A stretch of DNA of 64,000 nt, taken from assembly GCF_009905375.1 (NCBI RefSeq), contig NC_133652.1:23985339-24049338 (forward strand), given 5' to 3'. Below, in pieces: positions 31,874 through 45,100 of the stretch; the stretch's first letter is position 1, and each line of letters starts with the position of its first letter. This stretch comes from Apium graveolens. Taxonomy: Eukaryota > Streptophyta > Magnoliopsida > Apiales > Apiaceae. Both the position numbers and the translations under genes were made by a program. The notes beneath the pieces are model-generated. The model did not search any database. It was not told where the DNA came from and was given only the letters and a program-made list of their open reading frames with translations.

Positions 31874-32497
31874 TTGTATAAGGCCGTTTATAGCCTAGTT
31901 TTACAACTGTGATTCCTGGTCATTCTGATAAATTTATGGCTAGGGTTAACGTTGTTTATCTGGAATCTTTTCAAAGCTGCCTTATGTGTCTTTCCTTTTT
32001 GATCATTCAACGAAAGCTTGTGAGGATGTATTGAAATTGGTTCCTTGTATATACGATTCTGCAAGACAAGGAAAAGGATATATTTAAGTGGAAGAAAGAA
32101 TATTTCTATGATACAGATGATAGTAGCCACGAGGGGAGTTCAGGTTTCTGAGCCACATGGTGAAGCTAAAGGCAAGCTTGTGGCTGATGAAGGGGAGAGT
32201 TGTGATGGTACCCATTCTAGGATGGTGGTTACTGGCCTGCGAGCTAAACTTGAACAGTACTTCTAGCAGAAGTACATTCGTAAGGAAAGAAAGAGGTCAA
32301 TATTGGAATAGGAATCTGAAAAGGGTGAAGAAGAAGCAGCTGGAGGTGGTCCTCCTGCTCAAGATATTGATTCAAGGGGTGTTCTACTTATTAATATACA
32401 TGTTTTTGATGATTTTCTTCCAGACAAATAACCGAGAATAAAGCAGCATTCCATATGAGAAAATGCAGTTTAATTATACAGATTGGATGCATAGAGT
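31874..32497 (+). repeat. Three-copy unclassified unit, copy C
   Basis: Collinear with 4153-4775. Its left edge reads TGTATAAGGCC without interruption, giving the pre-insertion form of the hAT site at 4153. Its ORF is degraded: TAG near 32264 and TAG near 32308. Confidence 0.75.
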
Positions 32498-33392
32498 TGT
32501 TAGAATTATTAGGAGATTATGTATTCTAGTTTGACTGGGTTTCATTCTCCTAACTTTGCCCAAACAAACTCTATCTAATAAACGTATTTGAACTACTCAA
32601 ACTCTATTATCCATAAAAGTTTATCTCTTTTAAATAAACTAACCAATTATATTCAATGAATCATTCAAATGGTTTTCAAACAACTTTGCTAAACATACTT
32701 ATCCTTATCCTGAGTTCAAAAAACAAAGCCGTTAGATTTCTGACTATATATATACAACTTCTGTTTCATATTGAGAACTAATGCTCACACGCTTTATCTT
32801 TATTCTTTCTGAAAAATCGATTTTTCATAAAACAAGAATGATATCATTCTTGTTTTACACATTTTGAATACCCAGTAGAACAAGTTTATAGTTTGAGTTA
32901 TAATTTCATATTCATTTGATTGTTCGTGTATTCATATCAACTTGTGACGGGTTGTGGCAAGGTTTTGATTTCAAAGGATTAGCCAAGGTAGCCAATGGGC
33001 TAGGTGGTAGTAGTAGTGTTAGGTAGCAAGTGTGCTAAGGGAAAAGGGTTCTTTCATGGCTATCTGTTTATAATCAAGAAAAGATTGTAAGTTCTTTTAT
33101 TGAAGTTGATATAATACATTCTCTATGCTAGTTGACATGGGTACTTAGATGTAGGGCATAGACTAGGAGTAGGGGTCGAACCAAGTGAAAACGTCTTGGT
33201 GTTATGCATTGTTTAATTTCTTTATTACTGCAATTAGATATCATTAATTTATATTCTGCAAATTAATTGAGACTGTCTCATAGTCTCATAGTCTGTCTCG
33301 TTCGTAAAGGGTCTGTCCCATTTACAAAAGAGATTGTCCCATTTGTCTTAACAGTTAGAATATGGGATATATAGATTGTGCCTTTGAATTTA
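32498..33392 (+). repeat. Copia LTR-like segment, copy C
   Basis: The same segment as 4776-5669, beginning TGTTAGAATTATTAGGAG and ending CCTTTGAATTTAA. Here it is followed by CTATAGTTAATGC rather than by a CACTA element. No PBS or internal region follows. Confidence 0.65.
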
Positions 33393-33455
33393 ACTATAGT
33401 TAATGCTATTCAAGAAGCAGGAGGCAAGAAACGGACAAATTGTGAGGCCGAAGAC

Positions 33456-33919
33456 TAGGGGTGAGCAAAACCGAACCGAAACCGAAAAATTGAACCGAAC
33501 CGTGCTAATTCGGTTCGGTCGGTCCTGATTTTTCAGAAATTCGGTCTATTCGATTTAGATCGAATAGACCGAAATAAAATTTAGTTCGGTTCGGTTCTTT
33601 TAAAAAAAAATTCGGTCCACAACGAAGACTGAATAGACCAAATTATAAATACTATAATTTTGTATTATATACATTTTATATTTATCTTAAAAAGTATACT
33701 CATAATTTTTAATTCGTAATTGTATTTATACACTTTTAGTACTCTGTATATCACCTTACCTTAATTATACTTTATATTTTATCATTTTTAAAATATTTTA
33801 GTACTCGGTCCATATTACAATTTCGGTTCAGTCCGGTCCAAGAAAAAATGGTAGTTTGGTTTTTCGGTCTATTCGGTTCGGTCCGGTCTTGGACCGAACC
33901 GACCGAATGCTCAGCCCTA
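33456..33919 (+). mobile_element. hAT-type MITE, 464 bp
   Basis: Ends are TAGGGGTGAGCAAAACCGAA and, reverse-complemented, TAGGGCTGAGCATTCGGTCG. Multiple CGGTTCGGT/ACCGAACCG boxes lie near both ends. Flanking 8-bp repeats CCGAAGAC (33448-33455) and CCCAAGAC (33920-33927) differ at one base, consistent with a hAT target duplication. Non-coding. Confidence 0.85.
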
Positions 33920-33927
33920 CCCAAGAC

Positions 33928-36304
33928 ACCTAAACTAGGCAACTTTGGTAGATGGAGAACTATGATTTAATTTTAGAGTACTTTCTATTAATTTAACCTT
34001 CTATGTTAGGGTTTAGCCCACATCAACTATGGTTTATACGATCCCATATAAGAGTTTAACTTTGCAGGATGGATGGCTATGTTTCTTTTTTTCTTGAAAT
34101 TTATGGTGAGGTTTGATCAATTTTATTAGTTAGGTTGTCTTTTCATTTTATCGTTATCAACTCTGTAAAGATTAAAGTTTTCAGTTTGTGAAGGTGACCT
34201 TATGTGATTGTATACTTCTTATTTATCTGTTGAATTGCCTTATATTTAGCATGATCAATTGATACATTTGTATATGTTGCTGATATTGAGAGTGATACTG
34301 TGCTTTCAAATGAATTTTAGTTGGTCTTCTAGGGTTTAATTTGAACATTAATTGCTAAATTTCTTCCTACTGGTAGTGAATATAATGGGCACTCCAATAA
34401 TCCATACAGCTCGAGGAAACAACATGTAAAAAGAGTTTTACATCATTAATTAATTATTTTCTTTCTTTTTTAGTTTTTACTTACTAAAAGGGGGTAAAGA
34501 AGCTTAACAATATATTGAGAAAATTCAATTGATCAATGAATGGAATGATCATGTTTCCATTAAATTGAAATAGCTAGATATTGGTGAACTTGTTTTCCAT
34601 ATAAATACTTAACTATTTGACATATCTTCAAAATTTGCTTCCTTGTTATTTTGATTATTTTATTTCAGAACAAAATTGGTTCAATTTTTAAAATATAATA
34701 CCGCTCTTATCAAATTCATATTGTGGTTGTTTCAAAGGTTTGAAGGTAAAATCTATTGCAATACATTATTTGTTCATTAATTACTTTCTCATATTTTGGA
34801 GAATTTAGTATATGTAGGTTTTTTTTATGTTTGTCTATAGGATATGATTTCTTCCATTTGATCAAAAGATAAGAAATTATGGGGGAACATGGAGATAGTT
34901 TTAATTGGACACCGTTTTGAGTAAATATCTAATTTTTATGAGTCAAAAAATCTTGTTGGTTAAAATGGTTAATATATATAGGTCATTTTATAACCATATC
35001 ATTTACATTTTTTCCCAGCTTTAAAGGAAAAGATTAGCTCAGGCCCTCAAGAACTGCCCTCAGGGAATACCATCTCAGTAATGCTTATAAGATTATACTC
35101 TTCATTATTTTTAGTTTCCTCTATCAATTATTTTCAAAGAAAGCTCTTCCCATCCCTATTTCCTTCCCCAAGCAATTGGTTAAATATGTTTGGCCGGGAA
35201 GACATGGAGCAAATTAATTCCAGCATTTTTTAAAGAATCAGCATTTAGTTCAAACTTGTGTTTATATATTTCATTTATATATTATATATATTTTTTAATT
35301 AAATTATATTATAAGTATTTAAGTCTTATAAATTTATTATTATATAATTATAATCTCAAGTCCCAAGATTAAAGAATATAAAATAATATATAATGGTGAG
35401 TTGAATCTTTAGAAGTAATTATATAAATATTCACTAAGATATATTAAGTAATTATATAAATATTCAGTAGGATATATTATTGGGGAGAATTGAACGTTGG
35501 AATTTTCAGTCCCGCCCATTGGTTACAAATGGTTTGGGGACAAGAAATGTAATAAAAAAAATTATTTTTGGTAAGGTGGTGGGAGAAGAGAGAATTTTTT
35601 TTTTGTAATTTAGTGAGAAAAAATATAGAAGTTGGGTAAAGTGAGTGTAATAGGAGAAAATAGTAGTTATAATTATTTTTTATATTATTAAACTTTTACT
35701 ATTTTTGTTAAGTTTTGAAATATATAGTGTTTAATGGGACGGAAAAGTAAGTTATATATATAGAATTGAACATGATAGAGGGAATAGTATATTATTTAGT
35801 GTAATCAACTTTATTTAAAAGATTTACCAATTCAAAATTGTATTATAGAAATTAAAGGTTAACATATTACATATTTGGGCTTAGTTTGCTTGTTAAAATT
35901 TAGAATATATAAATACATTTTATTATCTATTAGATATATAGATGGAGAGCATATTATATATATGTGTGTGTATATATATATACTATAAAAATAATTAAAT
36001 TTTTATTTAAAAACTATTATTAATATTAACTTTTCCTTATGAGTGCTCAAATGAAATAAGTCTTTATTTTACAATGATATGTAAACATATTATATGATAA
36101 TTATATGATCCAATGTGCACAATGTAAACATTATATAAATTTCACATAAGCCTAATCTATTAACTCATACATATGACGAACTAACCACTTTCCGACTTAA
36201 ACTTCAAAATAATATGATAAGAGTATGTACAATAGTAATTGATTAAATGGTGTAGTATAGCTTAACATTGCCATCATTAGAATAGATATAACATTTCATG
36301 ATTA
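33928..36304 (+). other. AT-rich intergenic sequence, no gene seen
   Basis: No domain-bearing frame, RNA gene or complete element recognised. The first part (33928-33970) may continue a captured coding fragment interrupted by the MITE. (TA)n-rich runs are at about 35270-35300 and 35955-35985. Confidence 0.5.
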
Positions 36305-36307
36305 AAT

Positions 36308-36830
36308 CACTACAAGAAATATGCCCATTTGCGACAATCAGCTTGTGACGGAAAAATTTTGCGCACAACTTTATGACGGAAAGGTAGAAGTCATCGTAAG
36401 CACTTGAGACGGTTGTTCTTCATTATTTATTTTGTTTTAAATTAATCCTGGAAAGCCTATGGGCCCAAGATGCTAGCTTACGACATATAAATTGTCGTAA
36501 ATTAAAGATAAAATGACGGTATATTCCGTCGGAAGTGTAATTATCAGTCCACTAAAAGTGGGCTCCACTTCCATAACTTTAGACGGTTTTCTTAGATTTG
36601 TGACGAAATGAATACTTATGACGAAATGGTAACTTATGACGAAATATGTACTTACGATAAAATTGGTACTTGTGACAGAATTGATATTTATGACGAAAAG
36701 GTTATTTATGACGAAAATCTGAACTTAAGACTTGAGCAAAAACGTCGAATATTTTCCGTCGCAATTGGGCCAATTGCGACGAATTGTAGTGTAAAAATTA
36801 TGTCACAAATGGGCATATTCTCTTGTAGTG
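36308..36830 (+). mobile_element. CACTA-type MITE, 523 bp
   Basis: Ends are CACTACAAGAAATATGCCCA and, reverse-complemented, CACTACAAGAGAATATGCCC. It is flanked by a perfect 3-bp duplication AAT (36305-36307 and 36831-36833). The interior is rich in TGACGAAA/CCGTC boxes, including a run of about seven units near 36597-36725, spaced about 17-20 bp. These boxes resemble those of the larger CACTA at 5673, suggesting a related transposase. The Tyr-Asp-Glu-rich frame over the run is a repeat by-product. Confidence 0.9.
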
Positions 36831-36833
36831 AAT

Positions 36834-36983
36834 GGTGTACCTTTGTAATCTATTATCCCCTTCAAATACTTCAGGCTCAATTGGTGACTTTTGTCTTGTA
36901 ATGTATATTTAAGAATCCTAGGTGACCAAGAAACTTGTTGAGGATGTCCTCCGCCCATTGATCTTAGGTGTGTAAATATGTTT
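36834..36983 (-). pseudogene. Copia RNase H C-terminus relic
   Basis: Minus-strand reading near 36960-36905 gives DQWAEDILNKFLGHLGFL, which fits the conserved Q-ADI-TKPLG block at the end of copia pol. It is the continuation of the relic at 46230-49380, separated from it by the LARD-like insertion (36984-46224). Confidence 0.55.
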
Positions 36984-39900
36984 TGTAATATCCCATATTT
37001 TCAAATCTTATTATTATAATTATTTGGAATTATTTATGTGATTTTATGTGAATTTTGGTGAATTATCTGATAAGTGGAATTGATGTTTGGGTGTTTATAT
37101 GTGATATTATTTGAGTGTTTGAATTATTATATGTCCAGAATAAAATATAGATAATTGTGATATTTTTCGGGTAATTTTTGGACTGTTAGATGATTTTATA
37201 TTAATTTATGAATTATTAATTATTTTCGGAATAATTACCAAAATTATTTTATAAAGCCGGGAATCATCCGACTTCAACCGTTTTTGCGTTTTTACAACCC
37301 GAAACTCTTCCGAAAACTCCTTCCTAACCTAATCTGGTAATTCCGGACATTTTCCGTGTTTTGACTTTTTCGATCCGGATTACGGTTTGACCCGTGCGCG
37401 GCCCGGCGCAAGATTTTCGATACGATAGTTATTTCGGTAATCAATAAAACCCGTATTTTCGAGAGACGGGATATTTTTACGTTATTTTCGTATATAGTGT
37501 TTTATAAAAAGCTCGGTTTTGATAATTATCCAATTCTGGTTTTGAATTGTATCGTTTTAAAGTTACTTAGTGGCTAAGTAACTAATTTAACTATATAAAA
37601 CGATCCAGAACGATCCAATATTCCATAAATATAAATAGCTTTTTATTTATTAATAATTATTATTAAAAATCAGTTTTTATTTTTATTTTTCAGAAAATCA
37701 GATTTTCTCTCAGGAATTAGGGTTAGGGTTTTGATTTGTTCTTGAAGATCAAAGCAAATTTGGGAATGATTTTGTGGTCCAAATCACAAGTATGAATATC
37801 CGTTTTGAAGCCCTTGAAGAGGCCGATCTTTTGGTACAAGAATCATAATTTAAGGTTGGATATTTTGTGAATTCGTTTTTAGGGTTCATGATTCAAAATT
37901 GGGATTTTGAATTCTGATGATTGTTTGATTGTTTTGATGTTATAAGTAGTTTTATATGACGATTTCTAGTCGTATTACGTATAAAATTGTAGTGTTTGAA
38001 TTCGGGAATGATATAGTCGAGTTTTATTTTTTTGATTTTTTTAGTTCGAATTTTCAGTTTAATCTTTAGTTTTTGATTGTTCTTGATGCCATGAATAGAT
38101 TGTAGGTGATGTTAGCTTTATTTTGGTACCAAGAACGCAGATTTTGGTTAAGAATTGAAGAAATTACGTTCTGGCCGGAATTTGATCGGAATTCGATCGG
38201 TTTTTGCTTTCGGACGATCGATTATTGATGTTGTTTGTCTTTTTAGATTTCTAGGTTGATGAGGAGTTATATGGTGTTGAATTCGGGACGAACGGCGTTG
38301 TTTTTGGCCGTGAATTGCTTCGACCGGAAACAAGAACGTCGCCGGCCGGTTTCTGGAATTTTTCCAGATTCCGGCAGCTGTTCTTCATTTTCCGGCGAAG
38401 TTCTTCAGCCTGCCGCCGTTCGATCCAAGGTAGAAGATGACCTCCGACTTAAACGTGTTTCTGGATATTTATTTTTAGAAATAAATCAAAATTCATTTCT
38501 TATTTTCCAAAATCATTTCTTTTGGATTCTAAAAATCATTTAATTATTATTTTAAATTCTAAAAATTATTTACTTAATTATTTTAAATTCCAAAAATTAT
38601 TTTCTTTTATTATTTTCAAAAAAAAAAAAAATCCGAAAATTTTATTCATTTAAATTGATTAATTATTTTGATAATTAACCTGTTTATTTAGATAAATTGT
38701 ATTAATTTTATTTTAATTCCAAAAATTATGGAAAAATCATTTTTAATTATGATTTTTCCTAGATATTGATTTAAAAATTATCTTGAGCTTTTAAAAATTT
38801 ATATTTTGGTATTTAAAAATCAATTAATATTATTATTAATTGATTTATTCTTCTTTTATTCGTAATAAATAAACCGTTCGTCCGTTTAATACGAAACGAA
38901 CGCGTACAGACTCAGAAAAATATTTCGCTTTCATTAAAAATATTTTCGAGACCCAAATCCTTTTTGTTTCGAAAGGTCGTTTGTTTTACAAGTCATTCTG
39001 AGTCGATTTTTGATCGATAAATCATATTTTGACCCGATTTCAGTTTAAAATGTATCTAGTCAAATGTTTTGGCGAGACGAGTCCTGTGTTATATGAGTTA
39101 TGTGCTTATGTGCTGTGTGAATTATGTGTGTACGTGAGTCAAAAGTCTTGTTTTTGACTGTTTTCCTTATGTGTGGGCTATCGTATGGGTAGACGATAGG
39201 ATTTGACGCGTAATTCGTCGAGTGGTTATCGTTTAGACGATTAAAGTTTTATATTTTAATTATAGATGTGGATCATTCGAGTTGATCAGGACAAGACGTT
39301 GGATAAAGAATGAGATGGAATGGCATTTGGATATCTGGCTTCTAGCAATCGCAGGACCAACATATCGGTGAAGTGTTGAAAAGAAAGACGGTGATGCTTT
39401 GAGACAAAATGTCAGAATAGATGCGTCTTTGCGAGTATGACTAATTGCTAAAACCCAAAGGCAAGTACCCTAACCTCACTTATCATTCAAGTGACGTTTA
39501 ATTCGATTCATATTATGCAAGTATCCCTATCATCACTTATTGTTCAAGTGATATTTATTTTAAATCTTATCATGCAAGTATTGCTTTTTCTATTCTCAGT
39601 TTAGAATCGATAAATGTTTTACATATCGCTGAATTAAATAATTCTGTTTATGCAAGTATTCTTCAGCTATTCTATGTTCAGAGTAGCTAAGTGATTTTAC
39701 TTATCCAATTATCGGATTTATAAATTTTGTGGATTTTGAGAAAGATGACGTTGTTTTGGTTTTCTGCCCAAATGAAAGGGCGAATAAAAGTTTTTAAGGG
39801 TGTCGAGTATTATGACCTCTCTCAATAAAATGTTTTTAAGATTGGATGGTTGCGTAAGAGGCCGTGGCGGCGGTCCAGCGTGAGCTATGTGTTATACAGG

Positions 39901-41047
39901 ATATAACACCTTGCTAGGCCGATATGTGCCTTGGGTACCCCTTTGTTTAGTTGGATATGCTTCGGCATACCGGTGTTGCTCCGCGGCTGATCACCGGCGG
40001 CAACACACCGTCGTTCGAGGATTCCAATCTAAATTATGATATTGTTTTAATATTCATAGAATAAATGATTTATCAACTGATTCTGTTTTGGATTAAAAGT
40101 ATTGATTCTGTTTTGGATTAAAAATACTGATTCTGTTTTGGATTAAAGTGAATTGTGGTTTTGATTCAGTTTCTTATTTTTTTGATGATACTTACGTTGT
40201 TGTTAAATATCAAAGGTGGTATTAGTATAGATGAATGATGTTGACTTCAGTATGGAATGTTGTGAGCATCAAAGTTCGTATTGATATCTAATTTGATATG
40301 ACAGCAACATAAGTATAAATTTCCAGAGTTCGGTTTTGAGTAAAGTTTATGATTCAATCCATAATCATTGTTTCATGTTATTGTGGTTTACGATATTTCC
40401 GTAAACACTGTTTTACGAGTTTTATTCTCGTCAAGATTCAAAGTATTGCTGAAGCCTTTCGCTTGAAAATATCAAAAAGAGTTTTATGATTCAGCAATTA
40501 TGATTTTAAATGTTCTGCTCTAATGCAGATATCGGTTTTATATCAAAAGACCCTATATATGCTATAATGATCTTGCTGAGCATTTCTTCCGCTCATACTT
40601 GCCTGTTTTTAAATTTAACCTCCAGTGAGGATTAGCTTGCGCTGTTTAGCTGCGTAATTCGAGGAAGCAAAGAAGAAGCTTTTGGAAGGTGGTTGATCCA
40701 GGGTTTACGGGCTAGTGTAAGTTTTATTGTGTAAAGTTATTTATATTATATTATATATAGTTGTATATTTTATTTGGGCCTAGTATACTTCATTTCGAAG
40801 TTATACTAGTGGATTTAGTTTGAGTTGGAATTTATTAAAAAGAGATTTAAAAGAAAGTGAAAAATTATTTGTGGAATTTGGATTTCTTGTTTCTAGAACT
40901 GTAACCTTAAAAGATCTTGGATTAGTTTGGGGTCATAAATGATAAATATCTTCCGCTGGCTTTTATTATTTGATTTAACAGGTTATTTTGGATTGAGGTT
41001 TCATAGTGACGACCAAATCCTCTGACCCCGGATTTGGGGGCGTGACA
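36984..41047 (+). repeat. 5' LTR of LARD-like element (4064 bp)
   Basis: TGTAATATCCC...GTGACA. The sequence is collinear with the 3' LTR; the only differences I found are one base in a T-run (near 37289) and one in an A-run (near 38619-38632), which account for the 2-bp length difference. A 95-codon frame at 38256-38543 is identical in both LTRs but shows no domain. Confidence 0.93.
37625..37745 (+). promoter_or_regulatory. Possible LTR promoter with TATA box and telo-box-like motif
   Basis: TATAAATAG lies near 37629 in the 5' LTR. About 100 bp downstream, GGAATTAGGGTTAGGGTTTT contains a plant telo-box-like motif (reverse complement AAACCCTAA). Such an arrangement is common at transcription starts of plant genes. 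That it drives the element is an inference. Confidence 0.35.
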
Positions 41048-42158
41048 GGTTGGTATCAGAGCTGAGGTTATAGTAAACTAGAAACGAGAGTGTGTAGGAG
41101 TGTGTATAGCTACGTGAGGACGCTTGAGCTCATATCGAGTTCCTGTTGGACTATTGGATATAGTACCAACGAGTAAGTTAAGATAAGGCGTATTCGTTTG
41201 AGATGGTTGTGTTGAGCTGGATGGAACTCCGGGAAACTGGAAACTTATATGGTGGAATCTTTCGAGGCTACTACGTTTTGACGATGATGAAGATTATCGA
41301 TATCCTTGGAACATGAAGAAGCGTCTAGAATCAGATGGCGAGTCAACTGGAGAGTTCAAATTGATGATAAATATTAAGACTTTGGCAATACCTTTTCTAT
41401 TTCTATAATTCCTTTTGACATCTCTCAAAAAGAAGTAATTGTTAGAGGATATATTCCCTAACACTCATTTTCAATCCTATCTGTGTTTTAAATGTGTCAG
41501 AGGCTGTCATGAAGCCTATTTTTCAGGTTTTGATAGCTCTGCCAGGTTATGATAATTTAAATTCCACTTTTCTTATTTGGTGGATAGTTTCTTGGTGATG
41601 TGACCCCAGTTGCTCATTTGGTGTCAGAATTTTGTTCTTTGGATTTCATTTCCTTCAGAATTATCAGCTTTGAAATCCTTTCAGTTTTATTCATTTGATT
41701 TTGAATTCCTTTGATATTTTTTTTTTATTTTATTCTGACTGAGATGAACAACCCTAACTATAGGGGACACAAGGTATCCCTGTCTGTGTGATAGGAGTTG
41801 GATGGGATGCCATCACTTGTGTGTATTGTGAATACATGAAGGTTAACAACCTTTAGTAGTGTCTTAATTTGGACACGCAATACCAAGTTCGTTTGATCAT
41901 ATTGATCTCTCAGTTATTCTCTTATTTCAACAATACTTTTTCTCAAATTCAGATTTTGGTCCCGTTATGGCATCAGATTCTTTTCTTTTTGAAACTCCAT
42001 GATTTTATCATTCCAAATATTCGAAGGTATGCCAATCAAGTTAAGTTGAGTATTCTGGTCAAGTCAAAGTAAGGCGGTGTGACGGAAAGTTGGTTAGAAA
42101 ACCCTTAGTACTGTCTTCTGCTGATTCCGAGGACGGAATCCTTATAAGGTGGGTAGAT
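41048..42158 (+). other. Internal domain of LARD-like element, PBS, non-coding
   Basis: TTGGTATCAGAGCT at 41050-41063 is the primer binding site (initiator Met type), 2 bp after the LTR. The remaining 1.1 kb has many stops in all frames and no gag, protease, integrase or reverse-transcriptase motif. The 3' edge (AAGGTGGGTAGAT) is a weak polypurine tract. Confidence 0.85.
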
Positions 42159-45100
42159 TGTAATATCCCATATTTTCAAATCTTATTATTATAATTATTT
42201 GGAATTATTTATGTGATTTTATGTGAATTTTGGTGAATTATCTGATAAGTGGAATTGATGTTTGGGTGTTTATATGTGATATTATTTGAGTGTTTGAATT
42301 ATTATATGTCCAGAATAAAATATAGATAATTGTGATATTTTTCGGGTAATTTTTGGACTGTTAGATGATTTTATATTAATTTATGAATTATTAATTATTT
42401 TCGGAATAATTACCAAAATTATTTTATAAAGCCGGGAATCATCCGACTTCAACCGTTTTTTGCGTTTTTACAACCCGAAACTCTTCCGAAAACTCCTTCC
42501 TAACCTAATCTGGTAATTCCGGACATTTTCCGTGTTTTGACTTTTTCGATCCGGATTACGGTTTGACCCGTGCGCGGCCCGGCGCAAGATTTTCGATACG
42601 ATAGTTATTTCGGTAATCAATAAAACCCGTATTTTCGAGAGACGGGATATTTTTACGTTATTTTCGTATATAGTGTTTTATAAAAAGCTCGGTTTTGATA
42701 ATTATCCAATTCTGGTTTTGAATTGTATCGTTTTAAAGTTACTTAGTGGCTAAGTAACTAATTTAACTATATAAAACGATCCAGAACGATCCAATATTCC
42801 ATAAATATAAATAGCTTTTTATTTATTAATAATTATTATTAAAAATCAGTTTTTATTTTTATTTTTCAGAAAATCAGATTTTCTCTCAGGAATTAGGGTT
42901 AGGGTTTTGATTTGTTCTTGAAGATCAAAGCAAATTTGGGAATGATTTTGTGGTCCAAATCACAAGTATGAATATCCGTTTTGAAGCCCTTGAAGAGGCC
43001 GATCTTTTGGTACAAGAATCATAATTTAAGGTTGGATATTTTGTGAATTCGTTTTTAGGGTTCATGATTCAAAATTGGGATTTTGAATTCTGATGATTGT
43101 TTGATTGTTTTGATGTTATAAGTAGTTTTATATGACGATTTCTAGTCGTATTACGTATAAAATTGTAGTGTTTGAATTCGGGAATGATATAGTCGAGTTT
43201 TATTTTTTTGATTTTTTTAGTTCGAATTTTCAGTTTAATCTTTAGTTTTTGATTGTTCTTGATGCCATGAATAGATTGTAGGTGATGTTAGCTTTATTTT
43301 GGTACCAAGAACGCAGATTTTGGTTAAGAATTGAAGAAATTACGTTCTGGCCGGAATTTGATCGGAATTCGATCGGTTTTTGCTTTCGGACGATCGATTA
43401 TTGATGTTGTTTGTCTTTTTAGATTTCTAGGTTGATGAGGAGTTATATGGTGTTGAATTCGGGACGAACGGCGTTGTTTTTGGCCGTGAATTGCTTCGAC
43501 CGGAAACAAGAACGTCGCCGGCCGGTTTCTGGAATTTTTCCAGATTCCGGCAGCTGTTCTTCATTTTCCGGCGAAGTTCTTCAGCCTGCCGCCGTTCGAT
43601 CCAAGGTAGAAGATGACCTCCGACTTAAACGTGTTTCTGGATATTTATTTTTAGAAATAAATCAAAATTCATTTCTTATTTTCCAAAATCATTTCTTTTG
43701 GATTCTAAAAATCATTTAATTATTATTTTAAATTCTAAAAATTATTTACTTAATTATTTTAAATTCCAAAAATTATTTTCTTTTATTATTTTCAAAAAAA
43801 AAAAAAAATCCGAAAATTTTATTCATTTAAATTGATTAATTATTTTGATAATTAACCTGTTTATTTAGATAAATTGTATTAATTTTATTTTAATTCCAAA
43901 AATTATGGAAAAATCATTTTTAATTATGATTTTTCCTAGATATTGATTTAAAAATTATCTTGAGCTTTTAAAAATTTATATTTTGGTATTTAAAAATCAA
44001 TTAATATTATTATTAATTGATTTATTCTTCTTTTATTCGTAATAAATAAACCGTTCGTCCGTTTAATACGAAACGAACGCGTACAGACTCAGAAAAATAT
44101 TTCGCTTTCATTAAAAATATTTTCGAGACCCAAATCCTTTTTGTTTCGAAAGGTCGTTTGTTTTACAAGTCATTCTGAGTCGATTTTTGATCGATAAATC
44201 ATATTTTGACCCGATTTCAGTTTAAAATGTATCTAGTCAAATGTTTTGGCGAGACGAGTCCTGTGTTATATGAGTTATGTGCTTATGTGCTGTGTGAATT
44301 ATGTGTGTACGTGAGTCAAAAGTCTTGTTTTTGACTGTTTTCCTTATGTGTGGGCTATCGTATGGGTAGACGATAGGATTTGACGCGTAATTCGTCGAGT
44401 GGTTATCGTTTAGACGATTAAAGTTTTATATTTTAATTATAGATGTGGATCATTCGAGTTGATCAGGACAAGACGTTGGATAAAGAATGAGATGGAATGG
44501 CATTTGGATATCTGGCTTCTAGCAATCGCAGGACCAACATATCGGTGAAGTGTTGAAAAGAAAGACGGTGATGCTTTGAGACAAAATGTCAGAATAGATG
44601 CGTCTTTGCGAGTATGACTAATTGCTAAAACCCAAAGGCAAGTACCCTAACCTCACTTATCATTCAAGTGACGTTTAATTCGATTCATATTATGCAAGTA
44701 TCCCTATCATCACTTATTGTTCAAGTGATATTTATTTTAAATCTTATCATGCAAGTATTGCTTTTTCTATTCTCAGTTTAGAATCGATAAATGTTTTACA
44801 TATCGCTGAATTAAATAATTCTGTTTATGCAAGTATTCTTCAGCTATTCTATGTTCAGAGTAGCTAAGTGATTTTACTTATCCAATTATCGGATTTATAA
44901 ATTTTGTGGATTTTGAGAAAGATGACGTTGTTTTGGTTTTCTGCCCAAATGAAAGGGCGAATAAAAGTTTTTAAGGGTGTCGAGTATTATGACCTCTCTC
45001 AATAAAATGTTTTTAAGATTGGATGGTTGCGTAAGAGGCCGTGGCGGCGGTCCAGCGTGAGCTATGTGTTATACAGGATATAACACCTTGCTAGGCCGAT

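Larger units (their letters stand above)
28907..31876 (+). mobile_element. Possible degraded Mutator-like DNA element
   Basis: The two ends look like diverged inverted repeats: ACAACAATAC...ATGTTAGTATTTTC at the left, and, reverse-complemented, ACAACATTATTAAGTGATGT...ATGTTAGTAG at the right. Further in, both ends carry GTGGGACCC and ACACATG boxes (29025-29200 and 31675-31710). No transposase and no convincing target duplication were seen. Short open frames in between have no recognisable domain. Low-confidence assignment. Confidence 0.35.

Noticed and set aside
36608..36901. 97-aa frame rich in Tyr-Asp-Glu
   Set aside because: It arises from the TGACGAAA repeats of the CACTA MITE and runs past the element's end.
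38256..38543. 95-aa frame repeated at 43432-43719 as a gene pair
   Set aside because: The two are the same position in two LTRs; no domain seen. Kept only as a low-interest finding.
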